Positions 1-34,983 of a DNA stretch of 64,000 nt are shown piece by piece. The stretch comes from Apostichopus japonicus (lineage: Eukaryota; Echinodermata; Holothuroidea; Aspidochirotida; Stichopodidae): the NCBI RefSeq assembly GCF_037975245.1, contig NC_092569.1, positions 3,483,001-3,547,000 on the forward strand, given 5' to 3'. Each line of letters begins with the position of its first letter. Within the stretch, counting starts at the first letter, position 1. Both the position numbers and the translations under genes were made by a program. The notes below the pieces were generated by a model. It was not told the DNA's origin. It saw only the letters and a list, made by a program, of their open reading frames with translations, and did not search any database.

Positions 1-1151
<1,151 letters not shown>

Positions 1152-1245
1152 CTGAACAAGATCAGTCCGGTTCTTCATCCGATTACAGATTTGTTATAAC
1201 TGCCTCTACAACAGTACTCGGTCTCGCCGTCTTCACTGTCGTAGT
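1152..1245 (+). CDS. Membrane-protein gene, penultimate exon
   Basis: Acceptor CCCCACAG and donor GTAAGT are both strong. Read with two leading bases, it has 30 full codons without a stop and carries the first half of the membrane helix. It ends after two bases of a codon. Confidence 0.6.
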
Positions 1246-2304
1246 GTAAGTATCAGGCCAGTTGTTGTTAACTATCATGTATCGTTAAAGATGTGTACAG
1301 CAATAGACAGGTTCCCATCGCATCACTGTCACAATTGTCACACACTGTCACTGTCACAATACATACTTACAACTAAATCTTATGAACACCGATTATGTGA
1401 TAGCGATGGCTATGTCTTTGTAGTGAGGTTATGGTGGTGGTGCGACGGGAGGGGGGGGGGGGCCTTGGGGTGATATTAGTGATGAAGAGGGTGCTTTGTG
1501 AATGGGCTTAGGTGAAAGAGGTCGTTGGGGCGATGACAGTGACGGAGAAGGCGGTGACGAATGGGTGGTGGTAGGAATGGTGAAACTAGGTTGGTGATGA
1601 TGGCACGATTCTGGTGGTTATTGTTATAATGGTTCTGGTGTGGTAGTGGTGATGAAGAGGTGTTGACAGGTGTGGTAGTAATGTGGTGGTAATGTGGTAC
1701 TGTGGCATTATTGGGCTATCTGTGGAGGATATGTCCATGATTATATGTTGATAATGGAGATGCTAATAGTGATCAGATGATAAAATGGTGTCGGCTTGTG
1801 TCTGCGAAGTTTTCAACGGCGATGTAAAATGTTGATGAAGGGGATCATTTGAAATGTATCAAACAATTCTTCATTAACTATGCCCCTATTCACAGGTTAT
1901 GTGTCGCAATATCATACTGTAGGAAATCTCGAAGGCACACTCTGGATCACCCACAAGCGTTGCCAGGGCAATACAGTGAATTTACATATCGTCGTAAAGC
2001 TGAGTCTTTTTATTGGAGAGAATCAGACCCATTAACCGTGGGAGACACCACGCCTGAATCAGACATCACTCCTGCAACAGACACCACGTCTACATCATAC
2101 ACCACGCCTGCAGCATACACCACGCCTGCATCAGACACCACTCCTGCAGCAGACACCACTCCTGCATCAGACACCACTCCTGCAGCATACACCACTCTTG
2201 CAGCATACACCACGCCTACAGCAGACACCACGCCTGCAGCAGAAAGTTCTGTAATTAACTGTACAACTCAGTATCGTAATACAATATATATTTGTGATGT
2301 ATGA
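1152..2304 (+). CDS. 3' end of an unrecognised single-pass membrane protein with a repeat-encoded tail
   Basis: Two exons, 1152-1245 and 1896-2304, join in phase (two bases of a Val codon, then one) and together encode one uninterrupted hydrophobic helix, which is strong evidence for the junction. The order is a short polar Ser/Asp-rich segment, about 22 hydrophobic residues (VITASTTVLGLAVF, then VVVVLCVAIS), a basic stop-transfer patch (CRKSRRH), about 40 ordinary residues, eleven 6-residue units of type D/Y-T-T-P-A-A/S, and a short end with stop TGA at 2302. The positive-inside rule puts the repeat tail in the cytoplasm. That is odd, since Thr/Pro-rich repeats are usually extracellular and O-glycosylated. 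The N-terminal exons are outside the window, so the family is unknown. Confidence 0.6.
1246..1895 (+). other. Intron with G/T-rich low-complexity sequence
   Basis: GT..AG intron of 650 bp. Positions 1430-1740 are dominated by GGTGGTGATG-like sequence with a long poly-G run near 1449-1462. No other feature is seen. Confidence 0.55.
1896..2304 (+). CDS. Membrane-protein gene, terminal exon with 18-bp repeat tail
   Basis: The acceptor CTATTCACAG is followed by one base that completes a Val codon, then 135 codons and TGA. An in-frame ATG at 1849 lies upstream of the acceptor inside the intron and is not a likely start. The exon continues the hydrophobic helix from the previous exon and ends in the repeat tail. 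Confidence 0.6.
2044..2241 (+). repeat. 18-bp coding minisatellite, 11 units
   Basis: Eleven consecutive 18-bp units of the form GACACCACNCCTGCANCA keep the reading frame and encode six-residue repeats. Most differences are at third positions or alternate Asp with Tyr and Ala with Ser. Confidence 0.85.
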
Positions 2305-2832
2305 CTTGATAAAACTCTAACACAAAAGAGCTAAGTTATTTCAGTGAAAGAGGAAGGGTGGGAGTAAACGGATGGAAGAAGGACTAGAGCCGAGAAGATT
2401 ATGTGGCCCGGGAAGGAACGGCCTGCGAGAATAGAAATATAGAGGCGAACAGAGAGCAACTGGCAGAGGAAGAAGATGTAAAAGCGGTATGGAATCAGCT
2501 CGCTGGTCTTTGTGACATAAATCCTGAGTTGTTTGTGTTTTCATCGTCACGGTACCTCACATTATTTCAGAGTGAGTCAAGTCACTCATGTAACTCTGAG
2601 TGGGCTACATACTTACACTATATACTAATGTAACACTATATAAGAACTCCTTACAAGTAATGTATTAACGCAACCCCAGATAAACTGTAAACGAGTACTA
2701 CACTAATACAACACTACATGAATTATATACGAATACTTTATTTGAATACAACATTAAGAATTCTGTACGAATGCCATACTAAAGCATAAATTTAATACGA
2801 AGATTATGTAACACCATATATTCAACATATAT

Positions 2833-2893
<61 letters not shown>

Positions 2894-3053
2894 TATACAT
2901 ACATAGAGTAGGTTGTCGTCTATCTTGGCGCAGAGTGCTCTATGTCCATTGGACAGAGCGGAATATATGTTGATACAAGATGAGACTAGTGGAACACTAG
3001 TAGTTGTAACTCGGAGTTTCGCGCGTTATAGCGATCGTCAGACAACTCCCAGT

Positions 3054-3084
<31 letters not shown>

Positions 3085-4976
3085 GATATTTATATGTATA
3101 TATATATATATAAATATCATGTCTGAACTCTAGAGTAAGGCAAATATGTCAACAAAACAGAACTAGTATTGTTCGATACAGGGGAAAAACGATTTCAGTG
3201 CAATTACGACCATCCTTACCGGTTTCGAACCTCTGGACATACAATCAGCGTACATCGCCTAGTGGTATCTATTGTTCTGCGAGGGTGGGGGCGGGGGGTA
3301 CCTCCAGAACGCCATCATTGCTTTCACCTTCAACGACCTTATCCATCTTTATACCGTGCTGCTTTATACATTCAATCCTAAGCACTTAGAATGTTTAATT
3401 TGTTGTCGTCTGTTTGTTATAAAATTTTATGCATTCACTTTTGTATGTGTAGATGTATTTTATATGAGATCGTATCATCTTAGCTTCTCCCCCCCCCCCC
3501 CCCACCCATTTTTATTAGTTATTCTTCCTGTCAACGTATTTTATGACTCTTTATAACTTTTATATTTATACTGGAATGAATAAATGAAAATGAAAATGAA
3601 ATCGTGTACGCGTATTTATTCTCTTTTGGAAAGGACTCCTGCATGATACTTGACTTGACTTAAACACCATCATGGCCACACGATTGCAGTCTCAATGAAT
3701 GGGTACTACACGCGTGGTTAATAAGAATGGACCAGGTGTTCGGTTTCGTGACCAGACATCATCTTGGCTGGCCTTCCTTTAAAATAAAAGCGTACATTTG
3801 GTAATTATATCAACATGATATATATGTGGTATATATACTAAAAACAATATAATGTATTGTTCATTGTAGCAGCACAATGGAACACTAGATAATGCATTAT
3901 AAAGTTACAGTAGCTAGCTCATGATGTGATCATGTATAATATGTAACAGGCCGGATACCTAACCGAAAGTCAAAACGGCATACAGCACAGTTCTGTAACC
4001 CTTCACTGCAAAATTAAGCAATATAAATTATATATGGCTTTTTTTTTTGGCATGAAGTAAGCCGATGTTTCATAACATGTAATTTTTTCTTTATTGCTGA
4101 ATCCATTCGTGCATGCATGGGTTTCATTCCTTTGTTTATGTTATATCATATAGTTGAATTTTTGAAGTACGTGCTTTTGATTTATCAAGTGGAACTATAC
4201 CTCTAAAATATGATGATGGGTTAAAAACAATATGAAAGTAATTGAAAACTCGCCTTTTGATTTCATTACACGACAGATGTAAACGGAGGAGTATAGAATT
4301 ATATTACACATCTATGTACATGCGTGACAAGAGTGGGAAGGGGGAGGGGATGAGTGAGGGGGGTCAAAGGGCTACGGTCCTGGCTCCGGGGTCAATTTGG
4401 GGACCAAGGAAATATGGAGGGGGCCGGGAAACTTAAAATATATTTAACATTGTAATAAGGGGTCTAGCTTTTAACGCCACGCTCCTTGCATGCGGTAACT
4501 AAATTTCTTCGTTGATATCCTAGTTTAAAAATCCTGCGTGGGAAGCTGTTAATAAATTGAGGCGCATGTGTCTGGATGATGTCATAGTTAGACTTGATCA
4601 AGTCTTCTGCCTGAATATGTGATATTCCCAAATGGACTTCTAAGAGTTTTTGCTCTAGTTGTTCATGACAGTTATCTCTATCATGATCAAATAGCAACAA
4701 TGATTGTTGGGTTCATATCTCCTTATGTTTGTTTTCCTTTTTGTCCTATTGGGTTTATTTGTACAAATACTGTTATAAAGTTGACAGCAGATTTAGTCCA
4801 ACTTTCATTTGAAGATTTGTCTGATCTTGTCAGATTCCTGAAGGGTTTCCCCCAAATTGCCAATTTTTCAGTCAGAAAATGTATCGAGATTGACCAAATG
4901 TGAAAGAATTAGTTACAAAAGTTTCTAAAATGTCAAATTGATGAAACTTTCTAGTTCATATAGATATACATATATT
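2305..4976. other. Intergenic repeats; no gene recognised
   Basis: The stretch holds (AT)n tracts near 2834-2897, 3054-3079 and 3095-3112, a hairpin ACTAGTG-GAA-CACTAGT near 2985-3001, a poly-C run near 3489-3503, and an A-rich GAAAAT repeat after AATAAA near 3579-3602 that could be the 3' tail of a degraded retroposon. Short frames in 3170-3560 and 4619-4903 have no exon borders or recognisable domains. Confidence 0.45.
2834..3112. repeat. Cluster of (AT)n microsatellites
   Basis: Three AT-dinucleotide tracts flank about 150 bp of unique sequence that contains the small perfect hairpin noted at 2985-3001. Confidence 0.85.
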
Positions 4977-6252
4977 CAGGGGCGTAGCGAGGGGGTTTTT
5001 GTTGGGGGTGTGTGGAGAATTTGATTTGCCGACGGATCTGGAAGTGGTGACTGAAATGGGGGAGGGGTCTAAGGGGAGGGAGTGTCCCCCTCCCATTTGG
5101 AAAATTTTTAGTTTTGAAACGTCCTTAGATGCAATCTGGTGTACAAGGGCGGCGGAAGCACTTTTAATCTGGGGGGCACCAACGTCGAAGGGCACTTTGC
5201 AGAAATTCGATTGGACTGATGCAGCCTGATATTTAGTATCCTTTATAACTCTTATTGTATTATCTTATTTGCGTATACACATCACTCCATCAACGCCACC
5301 CCCCCCCTCCCTCAAGGAAACAATGCATACTAGCACTGCAATATCTAATGTGCAAATTGGGAAACAAGGAAAAAGACAAAATGAGGTAAAATCATTATAA
5401 AGTCCAAGCTCCCTGCACACGCGATCGATACATGCATGAAAGCAAATGAAATATGTCAAAATACTGAAAGAAATTAATTTTCTAGGTGTTTTTCAGTGGT
5501 TGAACTGATATTATTATGATGATTATTATTATAACGACTTTCCCAATATTTCTAACCAATTTTTATAACACGGTTATAACACGGCACATGATTGTATGTT
5601 ATTGGCAAACGATGTAATAACCGTTGCATGCCTATATGATATGCACATTAACATATTGAACGCGCGCGGAGCGCGCGAAAAATCTTGGCAATATTTTTCC
5701 GGCAAGTCGTTACAGCCCCCCCCCCCCCCAAATCAAATTGGGCTCCTACGCCTGTGGTAAACATTTAAAACTTCCCGAAATATTTCATTCGACGTGGGTT
5801 TCGCTATGTAAACTCTTTTTTTATTTAGAAATTTTTATGTAGAAAAAGGGCACATTTTTAACCTGAGGAAAAGTGGGGGGGGCACGTGCCCCCTGTGCCC
5901 CCCGGTTCCGCCGCCCTTGCTGGTGTATATTTTAAGTCAAATTTGATTTGCCGACGGATCTGGAAGTGGTGACTGAAATGGGGGAGGGGTCTAAGGGTAG
6001 GGGGTATACCCCTCCCCTTTGGAAAAATTTTAGTTTTGAAACGTCCTTAGATGCATATTTTAAGTCAAATTTGGCACGGAAGAAGCTCTCGTTCTCCTTT
6101 TCTCTATTCAGCTTTCCTTCTTTCTTCCCCTTCCGCTCTCTTCACCTTTTCTCCTTTTGCCGACAGACCCAAAATTTGCCGACAGCGACCAAATTATTGG
6201 GGGGGGGGTGTGACACCCCCACACCCCCGCTCGCTACGCCCCTGCATATATT
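4969..6252. mobile_element. hAT-like MITE with perfect 8-bp TSD, host of a nested MITE
   Basis: The element runs 4977-6244. It begins CAGGGGCGTAGCGAG and ends CTCGCTACGCCCCTG, an exact 15-bp inverted terminal repeat. It is flanked by the identical octamer CATATATT at 4969-4976 and 6245-6252. An 8-bp duplication and CAGRG-type ends are hallmarks of hAT transposons. There is no transposase frame, so it is nonautonomous. Inside it is a direct duplication (about 5018-5135 and 5940-6057) and a second MITE inserted at 5144-5919. Confidence 0.85.
5136..5927. mobile_element. Nested hAT-like MITE with perfect 8-bp TSD
   Basis: The element runs 5144-5919. It begins CAAGGGCGGCGGAA and ends TTCCGCCGCCCTTG (mismatch only at the innermost base or so), and is flanked by CTGGTGTA at 5136-5143 and 5920-5927. 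It interrupts the outer MITE, so it inserted later. Its terminal repeats differ from those of the host element, so it is a second family. The interior includes the G/C-rich palindromic motif GGGGGGCACGTGCCCCC near its right end and no gene. Confidence 0.85.
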
Positions 6253-6406
6253 GCATACAAAGTAATATCAAAATCCTTTCTTCTTGGTTATACAGATATT
6301 TTGAAAGAAAATATCCATGTTATGTTCTGTTCGTTACGTGATCAGTGTTTCGGTTTTTCATTCTGTTTGATGTTCATGCTTGCGAAATAAACAATATAGT
6401 AGAATG

Positions 6407-6720
6407 AGTCTCGTCTATCCGACATGCTTAGTGATTAACCTCCGCCACGTATCACGATCTTGCGCAAGGTTTATTGCTTCCTCGACATTGTTTGCGACTT
6501 TATTTTTCCAAGCAAGGTAGTCACGGGCCTTCCTACTGGTTTATCAGTATGTCTCAATCCTTCTCTTAAAGCAACCTTTGCTGCAGCGTTTCCTGGAGTC
6601 TTGCTAGTAAGTATAAGTTGAGTCTCGTCTATCCGACATGCTCAGTGATTAACCTCCGCCACGTATCAGAAGCTTGTGCAAGGTTTATTGCTTCCTCGAA
6701 ATTGTTAATGTTATTGTTAC
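6407..6720 (-). pseudogene. LINE ORF2 C-terminal remnant, partly duplicated
   Basis: Read on the - strand, two segments (about 6408-6500 and 6618-6710) each encode a stretch of type EEAIxLAQxxDTWRRLIT ending at a stop shortly after. This Ala/Trp/Arg-rich pattern resembles the extreme C-terminus of non-LTR retrotransposon polyproteins. The two copies are about 85% similar over about 90 bp. Sequence between them reads GRPVTTLLGK in another frame. It is too short and broken for a family call. Confidence 0.35.
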
Positions 6721-8330
6721 GTTGGAATGCGAGAGGTCTCGATAACTAATTTTTAACGAGACACAAGCCTGGGTTCGTTTCCGTAAGGAACACAGACAAA
6801 TTAACGAGTCTAGAGAATCTGAATGAGAACGTAAACTATATTGAACAATGGATTTCGAACCAACAACAAAAAGTGGTAATTACAAATATATAGAAAATTA
6901 CTCACAAACTTAACAAGATAGGATACACTTTAAAACACGCTGGTCTCTTCCAACGGCGATATCCCTCAGCGGCCACGACCTTGATGACGACGATTCTCGG
7001 TCCGTTGTACCGCGAAATTCACTGGTCCTCGACGAAGTTTCTCGCGATCCCAGAAACAGCAGTCACCTTCTTTCCGGCGATGCTCCAAAATAGAAGACGG
7101 ACTTCCAGCCACAATAGAGTAAAGCACAAGTCGAACTTCTCGCCGACTAAATATTACCAGAGTCAGTCCAAAATCAGCTTTATAGCCACCAACTCCTGGC
7201 GTAACGAACTTCCTCAACGGAGACAGAAATTCTTCACCTTCTCCGCAATAAAGACTGGAAACTGTACTTTCACAGCAAAGTCCTCTTCAAACTTCTGAAT
7301 GGAAGTGTAGAGTCAATCTTGGTATCGATATCTCAATCCTTCAGAAAATACTGGTAGTTGAGCACTGACGATATATAGTAGAATGATATAATATGTGTCG
7401 TCGCTTGTATTCGTACAGAAACTGAGAAACTCTCCGATCTGGGCGGGCTTTTAAACTATTCGCCATGTCAAGAATCATCTAGATCTTTCTCGATACACCT
7501 GACCCAGTCTCTCTATTCTTGGAAGTCCTTTGCATATCTCGCGTACGTTCCAGAGAATCCACGAAGATGTGTACAGCTTACACGCGATCTCACGCAAACC
7601 GACGTCAACCCGAGACCAGCGCGTCATCATAAGGAATATACCAGAACAATCGTGTATTATAACATTGTGACACGGTAACCCGACCTAATTTCTCAAATAC
7701 TGATTTATCACGTAGGCAATTTCAATTAATCTCCACATTATAACATTAGGTTTCTCACTAGCAGTGACTAGCGTTAGGCTACAATGGGCCCTCGTAACAT
7801 TATAACGTCCTTAAATTGCAAAATATGGTTTGGTATAATATCTAAAAGCTTAACTTATTTTTTGTCACATGAAAGTGAAACTTTAATCTTAAACACGGAA
7901 TCTTGTCTTTGTCTACTGAAAGAATACTGTTATTGTGTTTCATCGTCGAGGGAAGCCCTACAAGCCTAAGTCATATCAACAAACATATTGAAGATACAAA
8001 TACATGATGACCAACTTAAAATTAATTCTCTATCGGGCATAACATTTATGAAGGAAGAAGCTATGTAAACGCGCGCCTCAGCTCTGAGCACGTACGTTTT
8101 TCATAAACATGATTTCTTAACGATATAGCCGTCATCGTGTGCTAACAAAAGCGTTGCAAATTAATCATTTTGTGCAAAATATGCGTGTGTATAGGCGCAC
8201 GCGTGCACTAGCTTCACTTTTTGTGTGCGCGCGTGTAAGGCAGAGATCTGTTACAGCGCTTTGGCGAATAACATATGGCATAATGCATAGGACTTTCCAT
8301 TTAGGATGCGCGTACTAGGTGCGCGCACGA
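6721..8330. other. Intergenic DNA, nothing recognised
   Basis: No exon, RNA gene or complete repeat is supported. A 105-codon + frame at 6981-7298 is Ser/Thr/Lys-rich with no domain or splice signals. The region is somewhat less AT-rich than its surroundings, so an old transposon remnant is possible but unproven. Confidence 0.35.
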
Positions 8331-8357
8331 TTCGAGGTAGTCAAAAGTAAAGCGCAT

Positions 8358-8410
8358 ATGCAAATCAACCACACTTGTGTTTTCTGTGGGTTACGTAAAA
8401 CTGGCTATAA
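8358..8410 (+). promoter_or_regulatory. Candidate core promoter of the guanylyl cyclase gene (octamer and TATA)
   Basis: A perfect POU octamer ATGCAAAT lies at 8358-8365, a palindromic TTACGTAA (bZIP-type site) at 8391-8398 and a TATA motif (GCTATAAAC) at 8404-8412. A start about 30 bp further on would leave a 5' leader of about 280 nt before the ATG at 8721. Motif spacing fits an octamer-plus-TATA promoter. This is motif-based inference only. Confidence 0.4.
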
Positions 8411-8720
8411 ACGCAGAGCAGGGCGTAGTCTTGTATGCGCGTGGAGTAGTTTCTGTTTTCCTTCGAAATAGGCTGAAGTTGTTCCCCGTACAGCTTGCTC
8501 AAGACCGGTCGGTACAGAGTTGCCTACCGTGGGATTGGACTGAAGAATAATAATAATAATATTAAACTTTCATAAAACTCTTGATTAAACTGACTGTCGT
8601 AACAAGCAAATAGCTAGATCGGAATACATAGCTGACGATACGGACGCAGCCGAAATGTAAATAGCCTACCAACATCATCTTTATAACATCAAGTCACTCG
8701 AAAGAAGGAAAAGTGGCGAA

Positions 8721-33326
<24,606 letters not shown>

Positions 33327-33580
33327 ACGATCGGACAAGATTTTATCAGAATTGAAACAAAATTGTAGATTACTCTGTGGTCATATATATTACACATTTG
33401 AACTGGAAATTAATACATACATTGTAAATTTATACATGACAAAATCCAAAATCTTTTTGAGAGTTGTTGCAAATATAAATGGGTACTTAAAAAAAATTCT
33501 AATTCATTTTTTTTTTGTCAATACTGTTTAATTATGGCAAATGAACATTAATGGGTAACTTTTTATCATTACATTGTGTC

Positions 33581-33625
<45 letters not shown>

Positions 33626-34272
33626 TCTTTAAGTATTAATAACATTATTTTTCTTCGTGAAGGCAGATGGGACTAGAGGGGATATGTGGGGTGATTTTGT
33701 GCAATATGAATCATAATCCAATATTCACATTGAGTAAGGAGGAACATTTGGGCCCCCCTCCTCCTCTACCTTACTTTTTCCCATTAGTGCATACTATGGA
33801 CCATTGGCATATAGAAGTGGAGGGCATGAACCGAAGTAAATTATTCAACCCCAATATTTTGGAAAAATTTGCCCCAAAAATTTGGCAATTAAAGAATTTT
33901 CTCAGAAATGAGAACTCATTGAAAACATATAACTTGTGTACAAACCAATTGATTTTAATGTTTTATGCTTAGATGGGAACTGCAAACCTGAAAGCTTCCA
34001 ATGTCTGAATTGAAGATGCACTACTGAAATTATGAATGCAAAGTAAGGAAAGTGAAAAGAAATTGCCCCAAAACTTTACAGTTATAAAAACAGCAATAGA
34101 CATCCACATAATCATAGCTAAGGCCAGTTTACTGCATTAGGGTAGTTCTGAAACTGTTTCAAAACTTTTTCTTTTTTTTCTGAAAAACACTGAGAATTTA
34201 GAGCCATGAGAGTGTGATGACCTTAAGTTTTCAACAGAACTTAGTCCACTTATTAAGTACAGCCCCCCCCCA
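33327..34272. other. 3' UTR/intergenic DNA after the guanylyl cyclase
   Basis: AT-rich sequence with an (AT)n tract at about 33584-33620. No clear AATAAA hexamer near the stop was found, so the transcript end is not placed. Confidence 0.5.
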
Positions 34273-34610
34273 CACTGGCGGAGCTAGGGGTATTGGTCAG
34301 GAGGGGCGAGAATGGTCTGTAGGGGCGCTTTCGACACTATCTAAGCGGAGCGCCACCACAGGTTGGTACGTAGTGTACAGAAATTTTTTGAGTTGATCAA
34401 AGATACTCCCTAGAAGAATAAATAGGTGTCATCGCCAAATTACACCAATAAAATGTGACAAATGTCAATAGGTAGATGAGAGCGCAATAAAAAAGTCAAT
34501 GGCAAATATGTAAAAAGTGGTAATGAGCTGAAAAGGGCACCAGAAGTCCATTTGAGTCCGTAGGGGGGGGGGGCATCCGCCCCCCTGACTGTATGGACGC
34601 TCCGCCACTG
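34273..34610. mobile_element. hAT-like MITE upstream of PREB
   Basis: It begins CACTGGCGGAGCTAGG and ends GCTCCGCCACTG, an inverted repeat with one mismatch near the tip, and lies in C-rich flanks (CCCCCCCCA / ACCCCCCCC) that obscure the target duplication. The inverted core CTATCTAAGCGGAGCGCCAC links it to the elements at 1-77, 15060 and 58567. Confidence 0.65.
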
Positions 34611-34739
34611 ACCCCCCCCAACCTAAGCAATTTTCTGTTTTTTGCAGATGGCATAAATAGTCAAAGCTAGTTGTCACCAGTTAGTTAAACCCCCTGTATC
34701 ATAGGGAGTATGTCTTGTGGCCAACAGTATTACAATACC

Positions 34740-34863
34740 TACCCGTGAACTGAAAAAAGGGCGGTAAAGAGACGCCATTTCCAGTTGCCGCACGGTGGAA
34801 GTTATGCACTTCAGAAAACAGAGGGCGTGTTCTCAGTAGCAGTGTTGGCAGGTCCGCAACAAA
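34740..34863 (+). promoter_or_regulatory. Candidate PREB promoter/5' leader
   Basis: No TATA box. There is a GACGCCATTTCC site resembling a YY1 initiator motif near 34770 and an ETS-like GGAAGT near 34797, as in many TATA-less housekeeping promoters. Motif evidence only. Confidence 0.25.
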
Positions 34864-34983
34864 ATGGCAGCGCACTTAGTTCATGTCGATTTTCCGCCAT
34901 ATGTCTTAAAATGCGTAAACGAAACGCACTTTCTCGTCGCTGGTGGAGGTGGACCAGTCCGGTCGGGGGTTCCGAATGCAGTT
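34864..34983 (+). CDS. PREB: PREB exon 1: Sar1-binding potassium loop
   Basis: 40 codons beginning MAAHLVHVDFPPYVLKC and containing VAGGGGPVRSGVPNAV; Asn38 aligns with the conserved asparagine of the Sec12 loop. Phase 0 at GTAAGA. Confidence 0.9.

Noticed and set aside
1849..1895. ATG at 1849 as the start of a 151-residue protein
   Set aside because: It lies upstream of a good acceptor, and the helix is completed only by joining the exon at 1152-1245.
7220..7680. Solo LTR suggested by TGTTAC...TAACA-like ends around 6718-7665
   Set aside because: No matching target duplication was found at either end and no second copy exists in the window.
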